NCBI RefSeq assembly: GCF_963675165.1
Contig: NC_087382.1
Span: 372,001 to 436,000 of the forward strand
Direction: 5' to 3'
Source of the DNA: Halichondria panicea
Lineage: Eukaryota > Porifera > Demospongiae > Suberitida > Halichondriidae
DNA length: 64,000 nucleotides
Part shown: positions 1 to 16,330 of the stretch, one piece after another
Position numbering within the stretch: position 1 is the stretch's first letter
Layout: the number at the start of each line of letters is the position of its first letter
Position numbers and translations under genes: made by a program
The notes under the pieces: generated by a model
What the model was told of the DNA's origin: nothing
The model's database searches: none
What the model saw: only the letters and a program-made list of their open reading frames with translations

Positions 1-240
1 TGTTGATTTGCACCATACACACTTTGTGCTCGTTGCAATAGCTATACAGACACTGTGGTCACTACTGCAGACCTGTATTCTACCCCCGGTACTGAACTTC
101 AACACTGCATGTGCTGCAATATGTAGGAGAAAATGTGCAGCTGTTTTTAATGAGAATGAACCAACTCAACTGCAAGTCTGGCATCAAACCCACACCCCTC
201 ACACACACACACACACACACACACCCCCACACCCACACAG

Positions 241-5325
<5,085 letters not shown>

Positions 5326-5686
5326 CAACTCACGTAGCTGTTACTTTTTACTGTAATAACTGACTATCATGTGTGCTTCATTATGTTACATTTTATTATG
5401 TAGAATAATAATTATGTATTTTTACTGATAAGTTTTGCACTAATCATGCGGCCACTGTTTCTTAAATATTGGCCATAAATAATTATAGTGATATCCATGT
5501 TGCAGGTTAATTTGTCTTCATACATTAATCGATAATTGTGTGTACATTACAAACTTAACGATAATAATTATGCGACACCCTCGATCTTTTCCAATCTTCT
5601 GACCTAAAAATAGCGACTGCAGCGTTCACAATTCCAATAGCCATGTGCATGGTCTGTTTTCTCATAGGAAGGAGATTGGAAACGAA
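5326..5686. other. 3' flank of RTK copy A, no gene
   Basis: Near-identical to the start of copy B's 3' flank (43,596-43,835) until about 5,565, then unrelated to it. It probably contains the 3' UTR. I saw no canonical AATAAA close to the stop codon and no open frame worth calling. Confidence 0.6.
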
Positions 5687-6853
5687 CGGTGTCATAAAAT
5701 TTTAGGCCCCCCATGAGATTGGGCCGCCCCGGGCCTAGAATTTTAACATTCTAGGCCCCCTCTTAAAAGTTTAGGCCCCCCCATTACCAGCGCAACATTA
5801 ACAGCAGTACATTATTATTAGCATTGAATGTGTATTCTCAAAAGTACAACAACATAAAACCAGCTATATTAGTATATAATACAGTATTTACAGTCTATGC
5901 AGTGACAGTTGCTGAATGAAGCTCTCCTCACACACACACACATTGATTTCATGCAACTGGTCGTCACAGGCTGTGACACAGCCATCGCAGCACCATGCAT
6001 TCCATGAATCAGTTCTCATGCAGCACGAAGCACATAGGGGCCCAACTGTCCCGAATTGGTCAGTCAGATTACAAAGGAAACTGCTATTCACCTCATATAT
6101 CCCGGATTTTCAAGGTTGCTGCTTCTGAGCAGCTGGGTTACTCCAAAAAGCTTATCAAGCCTGGACTACTAGAATCTTCAAACAATTAATGAGCTTTACA
6201 CAAGAGAAACTAGCTGATCAGTCTAACAAGTGGGCAGGGCTCACTTACTAGTGCACTTATTACATGCATGTATTCCACCATAGATAAAAGAGTTTCTCTC
6301 TTCTCTTTATATGGTTCCATATTGAGAGCTGAGATAGTGATGCTATATACTGCACTGGAGCATATACACAACAATTTACATCGATCTAGGAAAACATATG
6401 GAAGAAGATATGAATTGTTGTCTTTGCACTGAAAATCGTGTGCTTTATAATTATTGTGAATTCACAAAATTTCGCCTTCTTTGGCAGCCAGCCGTTCGGG
6501 GATAACGCTACCATGTTTTGTCCTGCTGGGAAAGTTGGAATGGCGAACCTAGCATAAAGTTGCAAATAATGTTATGGTGATAGCTATATGCACAACATCG
6601 ATTGTCTTACATGCAGGCAGATCCAACATTGCAGAGCTGCATGCATCAAAGCTCTTATATAGGTAATGAGCATGAGTAACTTAAAGGTAAATCTTCCTTC
6701 ACTTTGATAGCTAACATTTTTGCTAATATTTTGTTAGTACTTTTTATACAAAGTTTTTGCATGCATGTCTCTTTGATGCTTTGTCAACTAATAGAGCTAA
6801 CCTTACCAATTATATTATATCTCTTTGAGTTCGTCCATCTTTGTTCTATCGAA

Positions 6854-7066
6854 GGATAGCAGAAAAGAGGGGGCCTAGAATTTTAACAAATGGACCCCCT
6901 GGGGGGCCTAAACTGTTAACATTCTAGGCCTGGGGGGCCCAAAATATTAAAATTCTAGGCCCTGGGGGGTGTAAACATGGGGGGCCCCCCTGGGCCTAGA
7001 ATGTTAACAGTTTAGGCCCCCCCTGGGCCCCCCACTGTGAGATTAGGCCCCCCTCTTCTGCTATCC
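6854..7066. repeat. GGGGCCTA palindromic repeat tract
   Basis: The tract is bounded by inverted GGATAGCAGAAAAGAGG / CCTCTTCTGCTATCC. Inside are many short near-palindromes of the type GGCCTAGAATTTTAAC and TGTTAACATTCTAGGCC alternating with runs of six G or six C. A related stretch lies at 5,700-5,785. No coding content. Confidence 0.7.
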
Positions 7067-7085
7067 TTTTCTGCACGATAGAACC

Positions 7086-7402
7086 TAGTTGGGCGGAGCC
7101 CGACCGTCCCTGACGGGAGGTCGGGTTGCAAGCCTATCTGGGATTTGTTCTAGCGCCACTATAGTGGCGCCCTATCAGATTGCAGCATTTTTCACGTGGC
7201 TTGGTTACACTTCCGCTTGCATCTAGTTGCAAAACCGCATGCAGTATTGCTGTGCCATCCTTGTGGTTTACACGTCTCAAGTCGGTTAACACCCACTTGA
7301 GAATAATAATATTCATAGCAGTACTACATAATGCGCAGAACAAATCCCAGATAGGCTTGCAACCCGACCTCCCGTCAGGGACGGTCGGGCTCCGCCCAAC
7401 TA
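7086..7402. mobile_element. TAG...CTA MITE with perfect 9-bp TSD (317 bp)
   Basis: Begins TAGTTGGGCGGAGCCCGACC and ends with its inverse; the terminal inverted repeat is about 65 bp. It is flanked by the direct repeat GATAGAACC at 7,077-7,085 and 7,403-7,411. A 9-bp target-site duplication is typical of Mutator-like transposons. It encodes nothing and is nested in the larger foldback element. Confidence 0.9.
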
Positions 7403-7412
7403 GATAGAACCA

Positions 7413-8882
7413 TAGATACACGAAAGAAAGGATAGGCAACACCAAGGGCGTATACAGAGAAGAGGGCATGCAACTCACTGTGTATCCTACGTACTCATCC
7501 GACTTCGTATCAGAGACCGGATATGCTAAAAATAGAATCCAGTATACGGACGTGAACAAGTGGGCGGTGTTGTTTACGGAGTTATAATTATGGGCGTGTA
7601 CATCAGAGCTGCCTAGCTAGCTAGCTAACAGTGCAGTATTATTTTAGAGAAGTGTCATGACCAGTCCTAGTCCAGCCAGGTCCAAGACAACCCCTTCGAG
7701 CATGAAGTTGAGTGCTGGGCGCATTGTTAAGAAGTACCAGAGACTCAGGAAGACAGATTATTGTACCTAGGTTTCATCTTCTTGGAGTTGCAACTGTTGG
7801 ATGGTTTGCCTTTGCCTTTGACACTGCTAGTACAAGCCATACTGCTGCTGAGAACTAGTTTTACTATGCTGCAATCGAGCTAGCTAGCTGGCACAGATAT
7901 AAAAAATACTTTGATTTACCTTGTGCGGTCAAAGGTTACGCGTGGGCGTTTTTGTGGGCAGTTCTATATAAAAATAGCTCAATACGAAGTCGGATGATTC
8001 TGAGAATGGGGCGAGTTGCATGCCCTCTTCTCTGTATACGCCCTTGGCAACACCCAGCACTTCCGTTGGATGAGGCGAGTTGCTAAAAAGGGGCGTGTAA
8101 TGAGCAAAAAGGGGTGTGTACACTCAAAATGCAGTAAAGATATTAATAGTTTTTAGTATTATAGCAAACTGTGCTCTTGAGGAGACACCAGATACACTTA
8201 GACATAGGCTATTAATCTTTTAGAGCTACTATATGCAAAGTGATGAGAAAGTGAGCTCCAAAGGGGGTGTCAGTACACTCTACAAACCATAACAGGTCTG
8301 TTCCCAAGTCCTTCAAATGCCATCTCTTCGATCACACAATACAGATAAAGATACTTGTGTTCCACTTTCTAATACCTAAACTGTGTCTTAGAGCACTTTA
8401 AACTACATTACCATGTACAGTAAGAGCAGGAGAGGTACGCAAACTTTCTGGACTTCGGACAAACGTTTCATGGTGCTACTACTACTTCACTGCATTGAGA
8501 GCTGGAAAATATGCTTTGTTCCATGCAGTTATAAACACACTTTAATTCTGTGAAACGTACATGTTATAAAATTATTTCATATTGGAAATATAGGTACATA
8601 AACTGACAAATCGGTATTTTTTCACACAAATCAAGCTGAATAAAAGAAAGCTCGGCACTAACATAGCAACTGTAGCTATCAGTAGTGCTGGGTGTATGTG
8701 TGCATGATGCCTGATTGCTTTGAATTTCTCTTTTAGGCCCCCTACGAGAAAAATAAGCAGATATAGGGATCATTGTGTACTTTCTTGAGTGCAACTCGCC
8801 TCCAACCAGAGGTGTGACGTCACACACTGCATTTACCTAGCATCACGTGGGGCGTTGCCTATCCCTTTCTTTCGTGTATCTA
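7413..8882. mobile_element. Nested inverted-repeat element, TAGATACACG ends
   Basis: The termini TAGATACACGAAAGAAAGG and their inverse give an inverted repeat of about 31 bp. A second inner inverted repeat pairs 7,434-7,510 with 7,982-8,055. No matching flanking duplication was found and there is no plausible gene inside. Confidence 0.65.
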
Positions 8883-9716
8883 CTGTATGATAGAACAAAG
8901 TCAAAGAGATATAATAATAATTTATATGGTAAGGTTAGCTCTATTAGTTGACAAAGCATCAAAGAGACTGCATGCATGCAAAGACTCTGTATCAAACTAG
9001 CAAAAATGTTTGCATTATTATTCTATCAAAGTGAAGGAAGATTTACCTTTCAAGTTACTCATGCTTTACCTATAAGAGTTAAATGCTTTGATGCAGCTCT
9101 GCAATGTTGGATCTGCCTGGAAGACAATCGATGTTGTTGCATAGCAATCGCCATATTTGCAACTTCGTGCTTACTTTCTTAGCCAAATTTCAGGACAAAA
9201 AGTATAAAACACACAATTTCAGTGCAAAGACAACAATTTATATCTTCCTCCATGTTTTCCTATACATAGAAGATGTAAATTGTTGTGAGGATGCTCCAAT
9301 AGCATCACTGGCTCAGCTCTCAAGTAATGTGGAATCACAGATAGAAGTCAAGAGAGAAACTGTTGTATCATGGTGGAATCACAATAGCAGTTTCCTTTCG
9401 GGACAAGGGTAATCTTGGACAGTCCTGACCAATTCGGGACAGTTGGCACCTATGTGCTTCGTGCTGCATGAGGCCTGATTCATAGAATGACATGGTGCAG
9501 TGTGATGGCTGTGAGACCAGTGGTATACTACTGTACATGCATGAAATGTGTGTGTGAGGAGAGCTGCATTCAGTAACTGGCACTGCATAGACTGTGAAGA
9601 CCATAGAAGACTGTATTGGTGTATTTTGAGAATGCACTGTCACATAACGTTACCGCTGTTGCGCTGTTAATGGGGGGCCTAAAATTTTATGACACCGGGC
9701 CGCCCTGTGTAAATTG

Positions 9717-10359
9717 GTGAAACACTCCGCGTTTATGATTTCGCGCTCGCGAATATTTTAGTTTTTACCGTACTCAGGTTGTATTTCAACTGTTTCTAGC
9801 TCTCCTATCCACTATCGATCACTCAGAAGCTGGGAGGTACTCTAGAGAAGTAAGTTTACACCACTGACAAGCTCTAAGTCCCTTGTCTTTACTCTGTTTT
9901 TACTTTTTGTTGAGTTTAGCTTGAAATACTCCATGTCAACTTTTCTCTTTCCCTGCTGTGAAACCTAAACAGCAAAGGACATTGCTTGACTTGGTTATTA
10001 TGTATCTAAGTGCTATATAGGATGGTTTCATGCTATGGATAAGCTGTACTGTTCATAAACGTTTGCAGTATAGTCCTTCAAACTGCTTTAGTATACTTTT
10101 AGAGACACCACGGGCCTTGACCTCCCACGACTTCATAGTAAGAGCTATTCCTTCTTGTATAGCATTTATTTGTTTAGTGATAGTGGCTGCGTTGCTTAGT
10201 CTACCTTTTAGAGCTAAATTCTCTTTACTTTTTAGAATAATCAACATTAACAATTTCACCATTTCTATGTACAACACATTGTATGGCAGCAAGATAGGTA
10301 ATGAGCATGCTGACTATAAATGTAGTTTTAGCCACACCCTATAACGCGGAGTGTTTCAC
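9717..10359. mobile_element. Inverted-repeat element, GTGAAACACTCCGCGTT ends
   Basis: A 17-bp perfect terminal inverted repeat bounds 643 bp. Open frames of about 100 (plus) and 79 codons (minus) occur inside. The minus frame (10,053-10,292) is lysine- and glutamine-rich and reads somewhat like a protein, but I do not recognise it. No clear target-site duplication. Confidence 0.6.
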
Positions 10360-10639
10360 GCAAACATTTTCGTTTCCAATCCCCTTCCTTTGGTTTTCTC
10401 AAATTGCTTCACAATTATTTTTTTATGTCGCGTCCTAAATAGAGGTCAAATCACAGCCTCGATTCCAGGCCGCAAGAAATGTAATTTAAGCGTCCTATAA
10501 TCGAGGACAGTAGAATAACCTCCAATTAGATGCGACCCTCTAAATATGCGACACCAGGACTTCAACATAATTTTTCAACCTCCAAAAGAAACGACCTTTG
10601 GCTTCGTAAAGTGTCGCTTTAAATCGAATAAGTACGGTA

Positions 10640-10822
10640 ACTCGAGAACGAAGCATTTTTTGCAAATCCACGAATTAAAATCCAAGTAAACAAGACTAGA
10701 AGCCTATAGAAACTCTTACTTGCACTTGATTCATCCTTGAGCAGCTGTAGCAGTCTACACAGACACACACAGACACACAAACACACTACCGTATACCTTG
10801 CTTGCGCATGCGCACCGAGGCA
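10640..10822. repeat. Dispersed repeat, inverted copy at 26,390-26,580
   Basis: The stretch containing GCGCATGCGCACCGAGGC, a CA-rich tract and ACTCTTACTTGCACTTGATT reappears reverse-complemented at 26,390-26,580. It stops about 25 bp before the start codon of pseudoprotease copy A and takes the place of the sequence found upstream of copy B, so copy A may have lost its native promoter. Confidence 0.8.
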
Positions 10823-10847
10823 TTATTACCAGATGCTGAATTTCAAG

Positions 10848-11678
10848 ATGCAATTTTATGTAGCAGTAGTTGTCTTATGTACTGCACACTGCATGCAGTA
10901 CAGTGCTGCAGTAGCTATCAAAGGCAGTGAACAATCATCTTTGGGATGGGTAAAGCACTTGAGACTTGGAGATGTCATCTTTGCGAAGCCTCCCGATAAT
11001 TTTATAAAGGAAATGTCCGACTACATTACTGAAATGAATTACCAAGACGATGGTACTGCTTGCTTTGGGTCGGCTGCGACTACTGTGAGCGAAGACGATC
11101 CGCTTATCCCATTTATAGAGAAATCAAGCAGACAAAAGCGTGATTACGAATACGAAGATTACGATACCCAGTCCTATGAATGTTTGAGAGAAGTGGAGAG
11201 TGTTTACTATTATCCTGAGTATGCTGTCGGTGGATTGGACAACGGGTGCACAGCTTTTCTTGTTGGACCTTATCATGCAATGACATCTGCAACATGTGTG
11301 CACGACTCTGACGAGTGAACGTGGGAGCATAATCTCGATTTCTGGCGAGCAAGGAATGGCTCAGGCTATCTGCAAAGAAATTGCTTTAAGCGAATGGAAA
11401 TGCAGTGTTGTTAAAATCACGCTGTCAACTTTCGGGGTGGCCCAGTCTTCGATAGATATGATTTTTATGGCTCTAAAATTCCACCTGTAGTTCAGTGGTA
11501 TAAGCACTTGCTCTAAGGAAGCTGACGATGAAATGGAATTGGATTCAGAGCAGAAAAGTGAAGAAATTACACCTGACGTAGCGCGACAGTCAAGTTTTAC
11601 TCTGACATGTTTTCGACTGTTTGTATGTTATTAAATGGAGAACAGTGGATATGATATCCCAACTGCAAGAAACTTTAA
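10848..11678 (+). pseudogene. Trypsin-like pseudoprotease, copy A (dead)
   Basis: Homologous to the intact frame at 44,188-45,219. The signal peptide (MQFYVAVVVLCTAHC) and the furin-type site RQKR are kept. Lesions: a CGA codon changed to TGA at 11,316-11,318, a deletion of about 219 bp relative to copy B after 11,378, a small insertion near 11,492, and frame-breaking changes near 11,584 and 11,635. At the position of the catalytic histidine this copy has threonine where copy B has lysine. The frame to the first stop would give 156 residues without most of the protease fold. Confidence 0.92.
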
Positions 11679-11850
11679 ACACACAGAACATACCTATTAT
11701 ACTTATCAAATCTGTCCTTTTCTCAACTCGTTTTTGTACTACGTGTATCAGTTTCACTTTGTGTTGTTATTGCAAAAGATAGTGTGTGAAATTCTTATAT
11801 AATATTATATATAATTATATAGATACGGAAACCTGATCTTAGACTAGCTG

Positions 11851-11906
11851 AGCCTCGATTCAAGGCCGATTAAAATACGTATTTTAATCGGCCTTGAATC
11901 GAGGCT
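11851..11906. mobile_element. 56-bp perfect palindrome inserted in copy A
   Basis: The sequence AGCCTCGATTCAAGGCCG and its exact inverse meet at TACGTA. The matching place in copy B (about 45,398) lacks it, giving a paralogous empty site. The right end is CGAGGCTA, as in the 9-bp-TSD family, and the flanks AGACTAGCT / AGACTATAA match at 6 of 9 bases. Probably a degraded member of that family. It would form a strong hairpin. Confidence 0.75.
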
Positions 11907-12535
11907 AAGACTATAACTATGCAAATAGACTATACGACATTGTCAGTAATCTGGTGCAGTTGACACGGTTTCCTTGCCAATTATCATATATCAATGACGA
12001 TTTCCTTAATTGCTGAACATGTCAAATGGGGATATTAGCATACCACAGTGCTCTGATTGTTTGATGTGAAGTTGTTGTGTCTCAAAAAGAAAATTATTGA
12101 AATTAAGTCTATAGAGCAGCCCTATAACAATATGTATGGCATTACAGGCATACCAACACAATACCACCAACATAATTATGGATAAATACGATTATTTTGC
12201 TGTTGTTTTGACATCATGATCAGGGATTAACATGCCCCTACTTTTTGGCTAAGATGTCCGACTAGATTTGTACGTTTGTACTGAGTGTAGACACATTATC
12301 ATATGAATAGTTTTGTAAGGCGTTTGTAACATACATAAAATTAATGTCTAATTCCAGATGTGCTGTAACTCATGCAGTGACTAAGGCATCCTGTATTCAT
12401 AGTCACTTCCATCACTGGTTTGTGGTAAGACCATCAGCTAGATGAACTAATTTCAACAAACCCAATAGCCATCAATAGGTCACTGATTATGCTATATATA
12501 CACATTATATCACATCATTCGAGGCACTTAAATTG

Positions 12536-12584
12536 TAGTCTCGCGGACCCAGACCCTGAATATATCGACTGGTCCACGAGACTA
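12536..12584. mobile_element. 49-bp TAG...CTA mini-element with 9-bp TSD
   Basis: Starts TAGTCTCGCGGACC and ends GGTCCACGAGACTA. Flanked by the perfect direct repeat CTTAAATTG at 12,527-12,535 and 12,585-12,593. Only the inverted ends and a short spacer remain. Confidence 0.9.
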
Positions 12585-12773
12585 CTTAAATTGTGCCTCG
12601 AAAATGTCACGCTATAATTTTATACGTAATGGGTTGATTCATAACTATTTACTATTATTATAATTATTCGTTCTGTTCTGTTCTGTAATCACCCACCTCT
12701 CTCATGCATACATAACTATTTTTGGAACGCTAAAAATGTTATCGGCCTAGATTGGAAGATGCGACTATAGACA

Positions 12774-12798
12774 TAGCCTCGACCCCAGGCCGAGGCTA
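12774..12798. mobile_element. 25-bp TAG...CTA nano-element with 9-bp TSD
   Basis: It begins TAGCCTCG and ends CGAGGCTA with nine bases between, and is flanked by CTATAGACA on both sides (12,765-12,773 and 12,799-12,807), a perfect 9/9 match. Its sequence resembles the first 19 bases of the family terminus followed by the last bases of the opposite end. A similar 25-mer lies at 35,587-35,611. Confidence 0.85.
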
Positions 12799-12807
12799 CT
12801 ATAGACA

Positions 12808-13753
12808 TACAGTGCCTGTAACCTATAGAGAGTAGAATACCACACATTTGTGAATTTTGGTACATAAAATTAATGTGAATATCTTGACATAAAACATTTC
12901 TAAGAAATTTTGATGATACCAAAATGTAGGTGAATGCTTGAGCTTCAACATATCCAAAAATGTTTCCATGGCAACTTAAGGTGGTGGGTATGTGGTTGCT
13001 TTTACAACACAACAAATTGTTATAGTGAGCAAATTAAAGCTTAGGGAGGAAAAACACCAACCGTTGTCGGCTAAGGTCTGGAACTCTGGCATAACATCAG
13101 TGGATAGTCGAGCTAACATAATTATGCATGGATTAAAATCGTTTACACACGCTGTTTCACTCCATTATGTGTGTTTTTAGGTGCCTTTTCGCTTAGGGAG
13201 ATTTCAAGTAAAGTTTTCAGCTAAGGTCTATCTTTTGGTAGAAGCAATTTTTCCAAAAACACTTTACTTCCAGAGATTTGATGTTACATATTATTTTTTT
13301 ACAATCATCCCCGTTTTTTCACCTAAATGATTTAAAATAATTATCTGTATAATTATAGATGGCAACACAAAAGACTCGATGAAATATTTTGGAGATCATG
13401 CAGGTATCCATGCAAGTTTGAAATGGACCAGCTATCAAACCTTTCCATGATCATACTATAATAAACATTTTATATTACTTTATATACACTATACACGTAA
13501 GTGTACCAGTGTATTGTATAGCGCTATGTAACCACATACAGTCATGCACTATACTTATTTACTGCTTTTCATTTAATACTTGTATAGTAAGTTCAAGGAT
13601 TTTTGGTATTGTATTGGAATATCTGAATACTAATCTGAATACTTACAAAGAAAGAGTATAATATTATAGGTGAGATGATGATTGTTTACTACATATGCAT
13701 CAAAAGTAAATTAAAATTCTATGTAACGTTCGCCCATGCAATAGCTTGCCTAC
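12808..13753. other. Intergenic, nothing recognised
   Basis: AT-rich sequence without a plausible gene, array or inverted-repeat element. The short open frames here have no recognisable content. Confidence 0.6.
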
Positions 13754-15317
13754 TTAATTAGTAATGCTTGGATTTAGATATCGATCATAGACCTCCTCCA
13801 CCACTCTGTGTGCATTGTAGTCCTCATCTCTAACTCTCCTCTTGTACCAGCGAGCCAGGAGGCAGTACAGGACAAATCCAAGCAGACTCATAGCGGCCTT
13901 GATTCCAAACATGATTAGCACCATTGTATTAGTTGTTAGGTGTATTTCACCACTTCCATAAATGCCAGCAATTGAAGCGGTCACATAATTAATAAGCATA
14001 TACACAGCAAATAATCTTCGCATGTTGTATGGGGGCCTGAGCACAAACTAACTCGAGTATTGCACACAGAAAAAAATTTGACAGCAAACCACTCAATGCG
14101 AAAGATGTAAAGCTTTTTATCAATTCGATTGCCTCAAAACTGTGAGAAACCTGAAAGGATTCTAGAATAATATAACTTACACTCAAAACCAGAGAAAGGA
14201 AGGAACCAACACCGATTCTTTTGAGAATACTTGGAAATTTATCTCTGAAAAGCGGGTAGAAAAAGAATTCATTAATCAAGATATTGATCATAGACTACCA
14301 ATAACCACTGTATGTGAAAGAGAAAAGCATGTCAGATTCGCAGGTGGTGAGATTAGGAAACTTGACAATGTGATGCTGTAGTGCAATGCCATGAAATGTA
14401 GGATTAAAAGCAAGTGCAAACAGCATTAACCACAAGGGTAGGCTCATAGCAAACAATCGTAGAATTGATTTCACGTCTTCAACTTGTTCTGTAGTGAATG
14501 GTCCACCGTATCTCGACTTTCCTAGGTCCATTCTTGAAGGTATGTCTTCCTCCCAGTATGTGAGAGCACTGCGATTGAGAGGAGCCTTGTGCTTTACAGC
14601 AAACTTAAGAACACAGTAGATCAATGTAAACGATTTTGGTTGGTTAGGCTCGATAATCAACCAGCTTTGAGCGAAAAGGAAGTCGAGAACAAGGATAGTA
14701 CTTGCAAATAAAGCAGCACACAAACTATAAAGCTGGGTAACACTTACTAAATCTTCAACTAATCCGAAACAATTATCCTTCAAGACAACATGCAAAAGCT
14801 CCCCAATCCAAATGCCAGCACTTATACTGAACACATACCAAGCGATAAAACTAGTGATGCTAGAAGACGAAGCATCAGGCATCTGATCCAGGCCTAGCTG
14901 TAGTGTGCAGACAAAACATATCAGCGCCACCAAAAACACACACCCCACTATACAAAGTACGATTTCATTGAGAAGTCTGTACTTTTCAAAGCGGTGTTCT
15001 AGCCTATAACCAAGGATTAGGACATATACGCTGGAAACCATTGTTACAAAAAATAGGGTGACAATTCCGATCCTTATTATTGTGTAATCTTGAAGCTTGT
15101 AATTGGCTAGCAATCCGAGACAAAACGTTAGGAGCAGAAATAACGACAGTGGTATTGCACCTAGCCAATCTGGATAGTCTGTAGAAACCGACTGGGTTAA
15201 GCTATGGCTAGCACTAGCTGCAGCACTCACCAGCAGTGTCCAAGCTAGCACAAGGTAGGCTCCCTTTGAGTAGAACTTTCTCACTCTATATTTCCAGCTC
15301 ATTTTTTTCCTGTACAC
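13754..15317 (-). pseudogene. POT/SLC15-like membrane transporter, two lesions
   Basis: An apparently single-exon frame of about 520 residues reading from 15,317 down to 13,754. It has many hydrophobic segments and the stretch TYWEEDIPSRMDLGKSRYGG followed by PFTTEQVEDVKSILRL, which I associate with proton-coupled oligopeptide transporter (POT/PTR, SLC15) relatives of the MFS. Later segments FFFYPLF and LELVCAQAPYNM fit the last third of that family. Two lesions break it: a TAG at 14,295-14,297, and a frameshift at a run of five G (14,031-14,035, plus strand), where four would restore the frame. It may be a young pseudogene, or a live gene with assembly errors, since a homopolymer is a common error site. 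The predicted role is peptide or solute uptake at a membrane; the substrate is unknown. Confidence 0.65.
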
Positions 15318-16089
15318 TGAGCAAGCTAGATCTGCTTAACCTCTACAATAACGCTGCTGTAACGCTATATATATATACGTATTCAGTAATGGTAAAAGGG
15401 GACAGGTGTATAGTTAAGCATACAGTGTCAACAAGTTAGAATAACATTGAAATATAAACAATAGATGTAGTTCTACGTACTCTGTAAACAACGAAAATGA
15501 ATTGACGACAACACTCAACAACAAGATCATGCTTCGACAGTGAAATAGTATTTTGACACAGCATAATACTGTATCATAATAATACACACAGACGTTATCG
15601 GAGCTCTCTCCTGCCATGCCCACTCTCAACTCTCTATTATTATTTCACATACACTTGTACTTCTATATGCACAAATTCAAGTATATATCTAGATCTAAAG
15701 AAAAACTAGCTTATGTCTTGGGTAACTTCATGATCCGCAAAAAATGTTCTGCATGTTGAATTTAAATTGAATTATCACTTCATTCTGAATCACCATGCAC
15801 CAGGCGAATATACGATGCCATCAACTTATAATAGCAATCTCAGTAACCTATACGCTGTCATCAGCTTATAATTATAGCAATTAATCTCAGTAACCTATGA
15901 ACACAAACAAATACACACACTTTACATATAATCGTTTCCAAGACCAAGCTATGTTTAATAAGTAAAACCTATCACCATTTATTAGTTAGTATACTTATAT
16001 ACTGACTGACTTGAGCAGTTTGTAGTGATATTGGTACCAGACCTTCCACCACCAGTTTGTACTCGTTAGGGGCGGGGGCTCTAAAAACT
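15318..16089. other. Intergenic, nothing recognised
   Basis: Upstream of the minus-strand transporter and AT-rich. It includes a short local duplication (ATCAACTTATAATAGCAATC at about 15,819 and a variant at about 15,859). No promoter element could be supported. Confidence 0.5.
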
Positions 16090-16330
16090 CATAACCCTGA
16101 GACGGAGGTTGTACATGCACTGCAGTGACCATTTAGTGGGACTAGCTATGTCTCTACCCCCATCTCCATGACAGTGACTGCTGATGAGGTAGTAGCATCT
16201 CCTACATGTAACACTAACCAACTCAGACGCCTCACTTATCAAATCTCTTCTAACTTGGTGCAAGAGTCTGCCTGCATACAAGGCCTTCAGACTGACACTA
16301 CTTATGAGGTGTGCCTGTTCCCTATATACA
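16090..16330 (+). pseudogene. Possible relic exon, Fn3-like ending
   Basis: An open stretch ends GLQTDTTYEVCLF just before a GTACGT donor-like site at 16,331. That ending resembles the F-strand of fibronectin type III domains. Upstream in the same frame there are stops, and no partner exons were found apart from the exon-like pieces in the repeats that follow. Weak call. Confidence 0.25.

Larger units (their letters stand above)
5687..9697. mobile_element. Large foldback element with long inverted arms
   Basis: The outer ends are inverted copies starting CGGTGTCATAAAATTTTAGG at 5,687 and on the opposite strand at 9,697. The arms continue as diverged inverted copies over roughly 5,690-6,850 and 8,885-9,690, including a CACACACATTTCATGCA-like tract and a TTCTATCAAAG region. 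The centre is filled with further nested elements (6,854-7,066, 7,086-7,402, 7,413-8,882). No long open frame is present, so it is non-autonomous. It is absent from copy B, so it arrived in copy A or was lost from B. Confidence 0.75.

Noticed and set aside
11480..11510. TAGTTCAGTGGTATAAGCAC resembling a tRNA A box
   Set aside because: It lies in the decaying protease copy; copy B has TAGTTGGTATAAACAC at the same place. No B box or cloverleaf follows.
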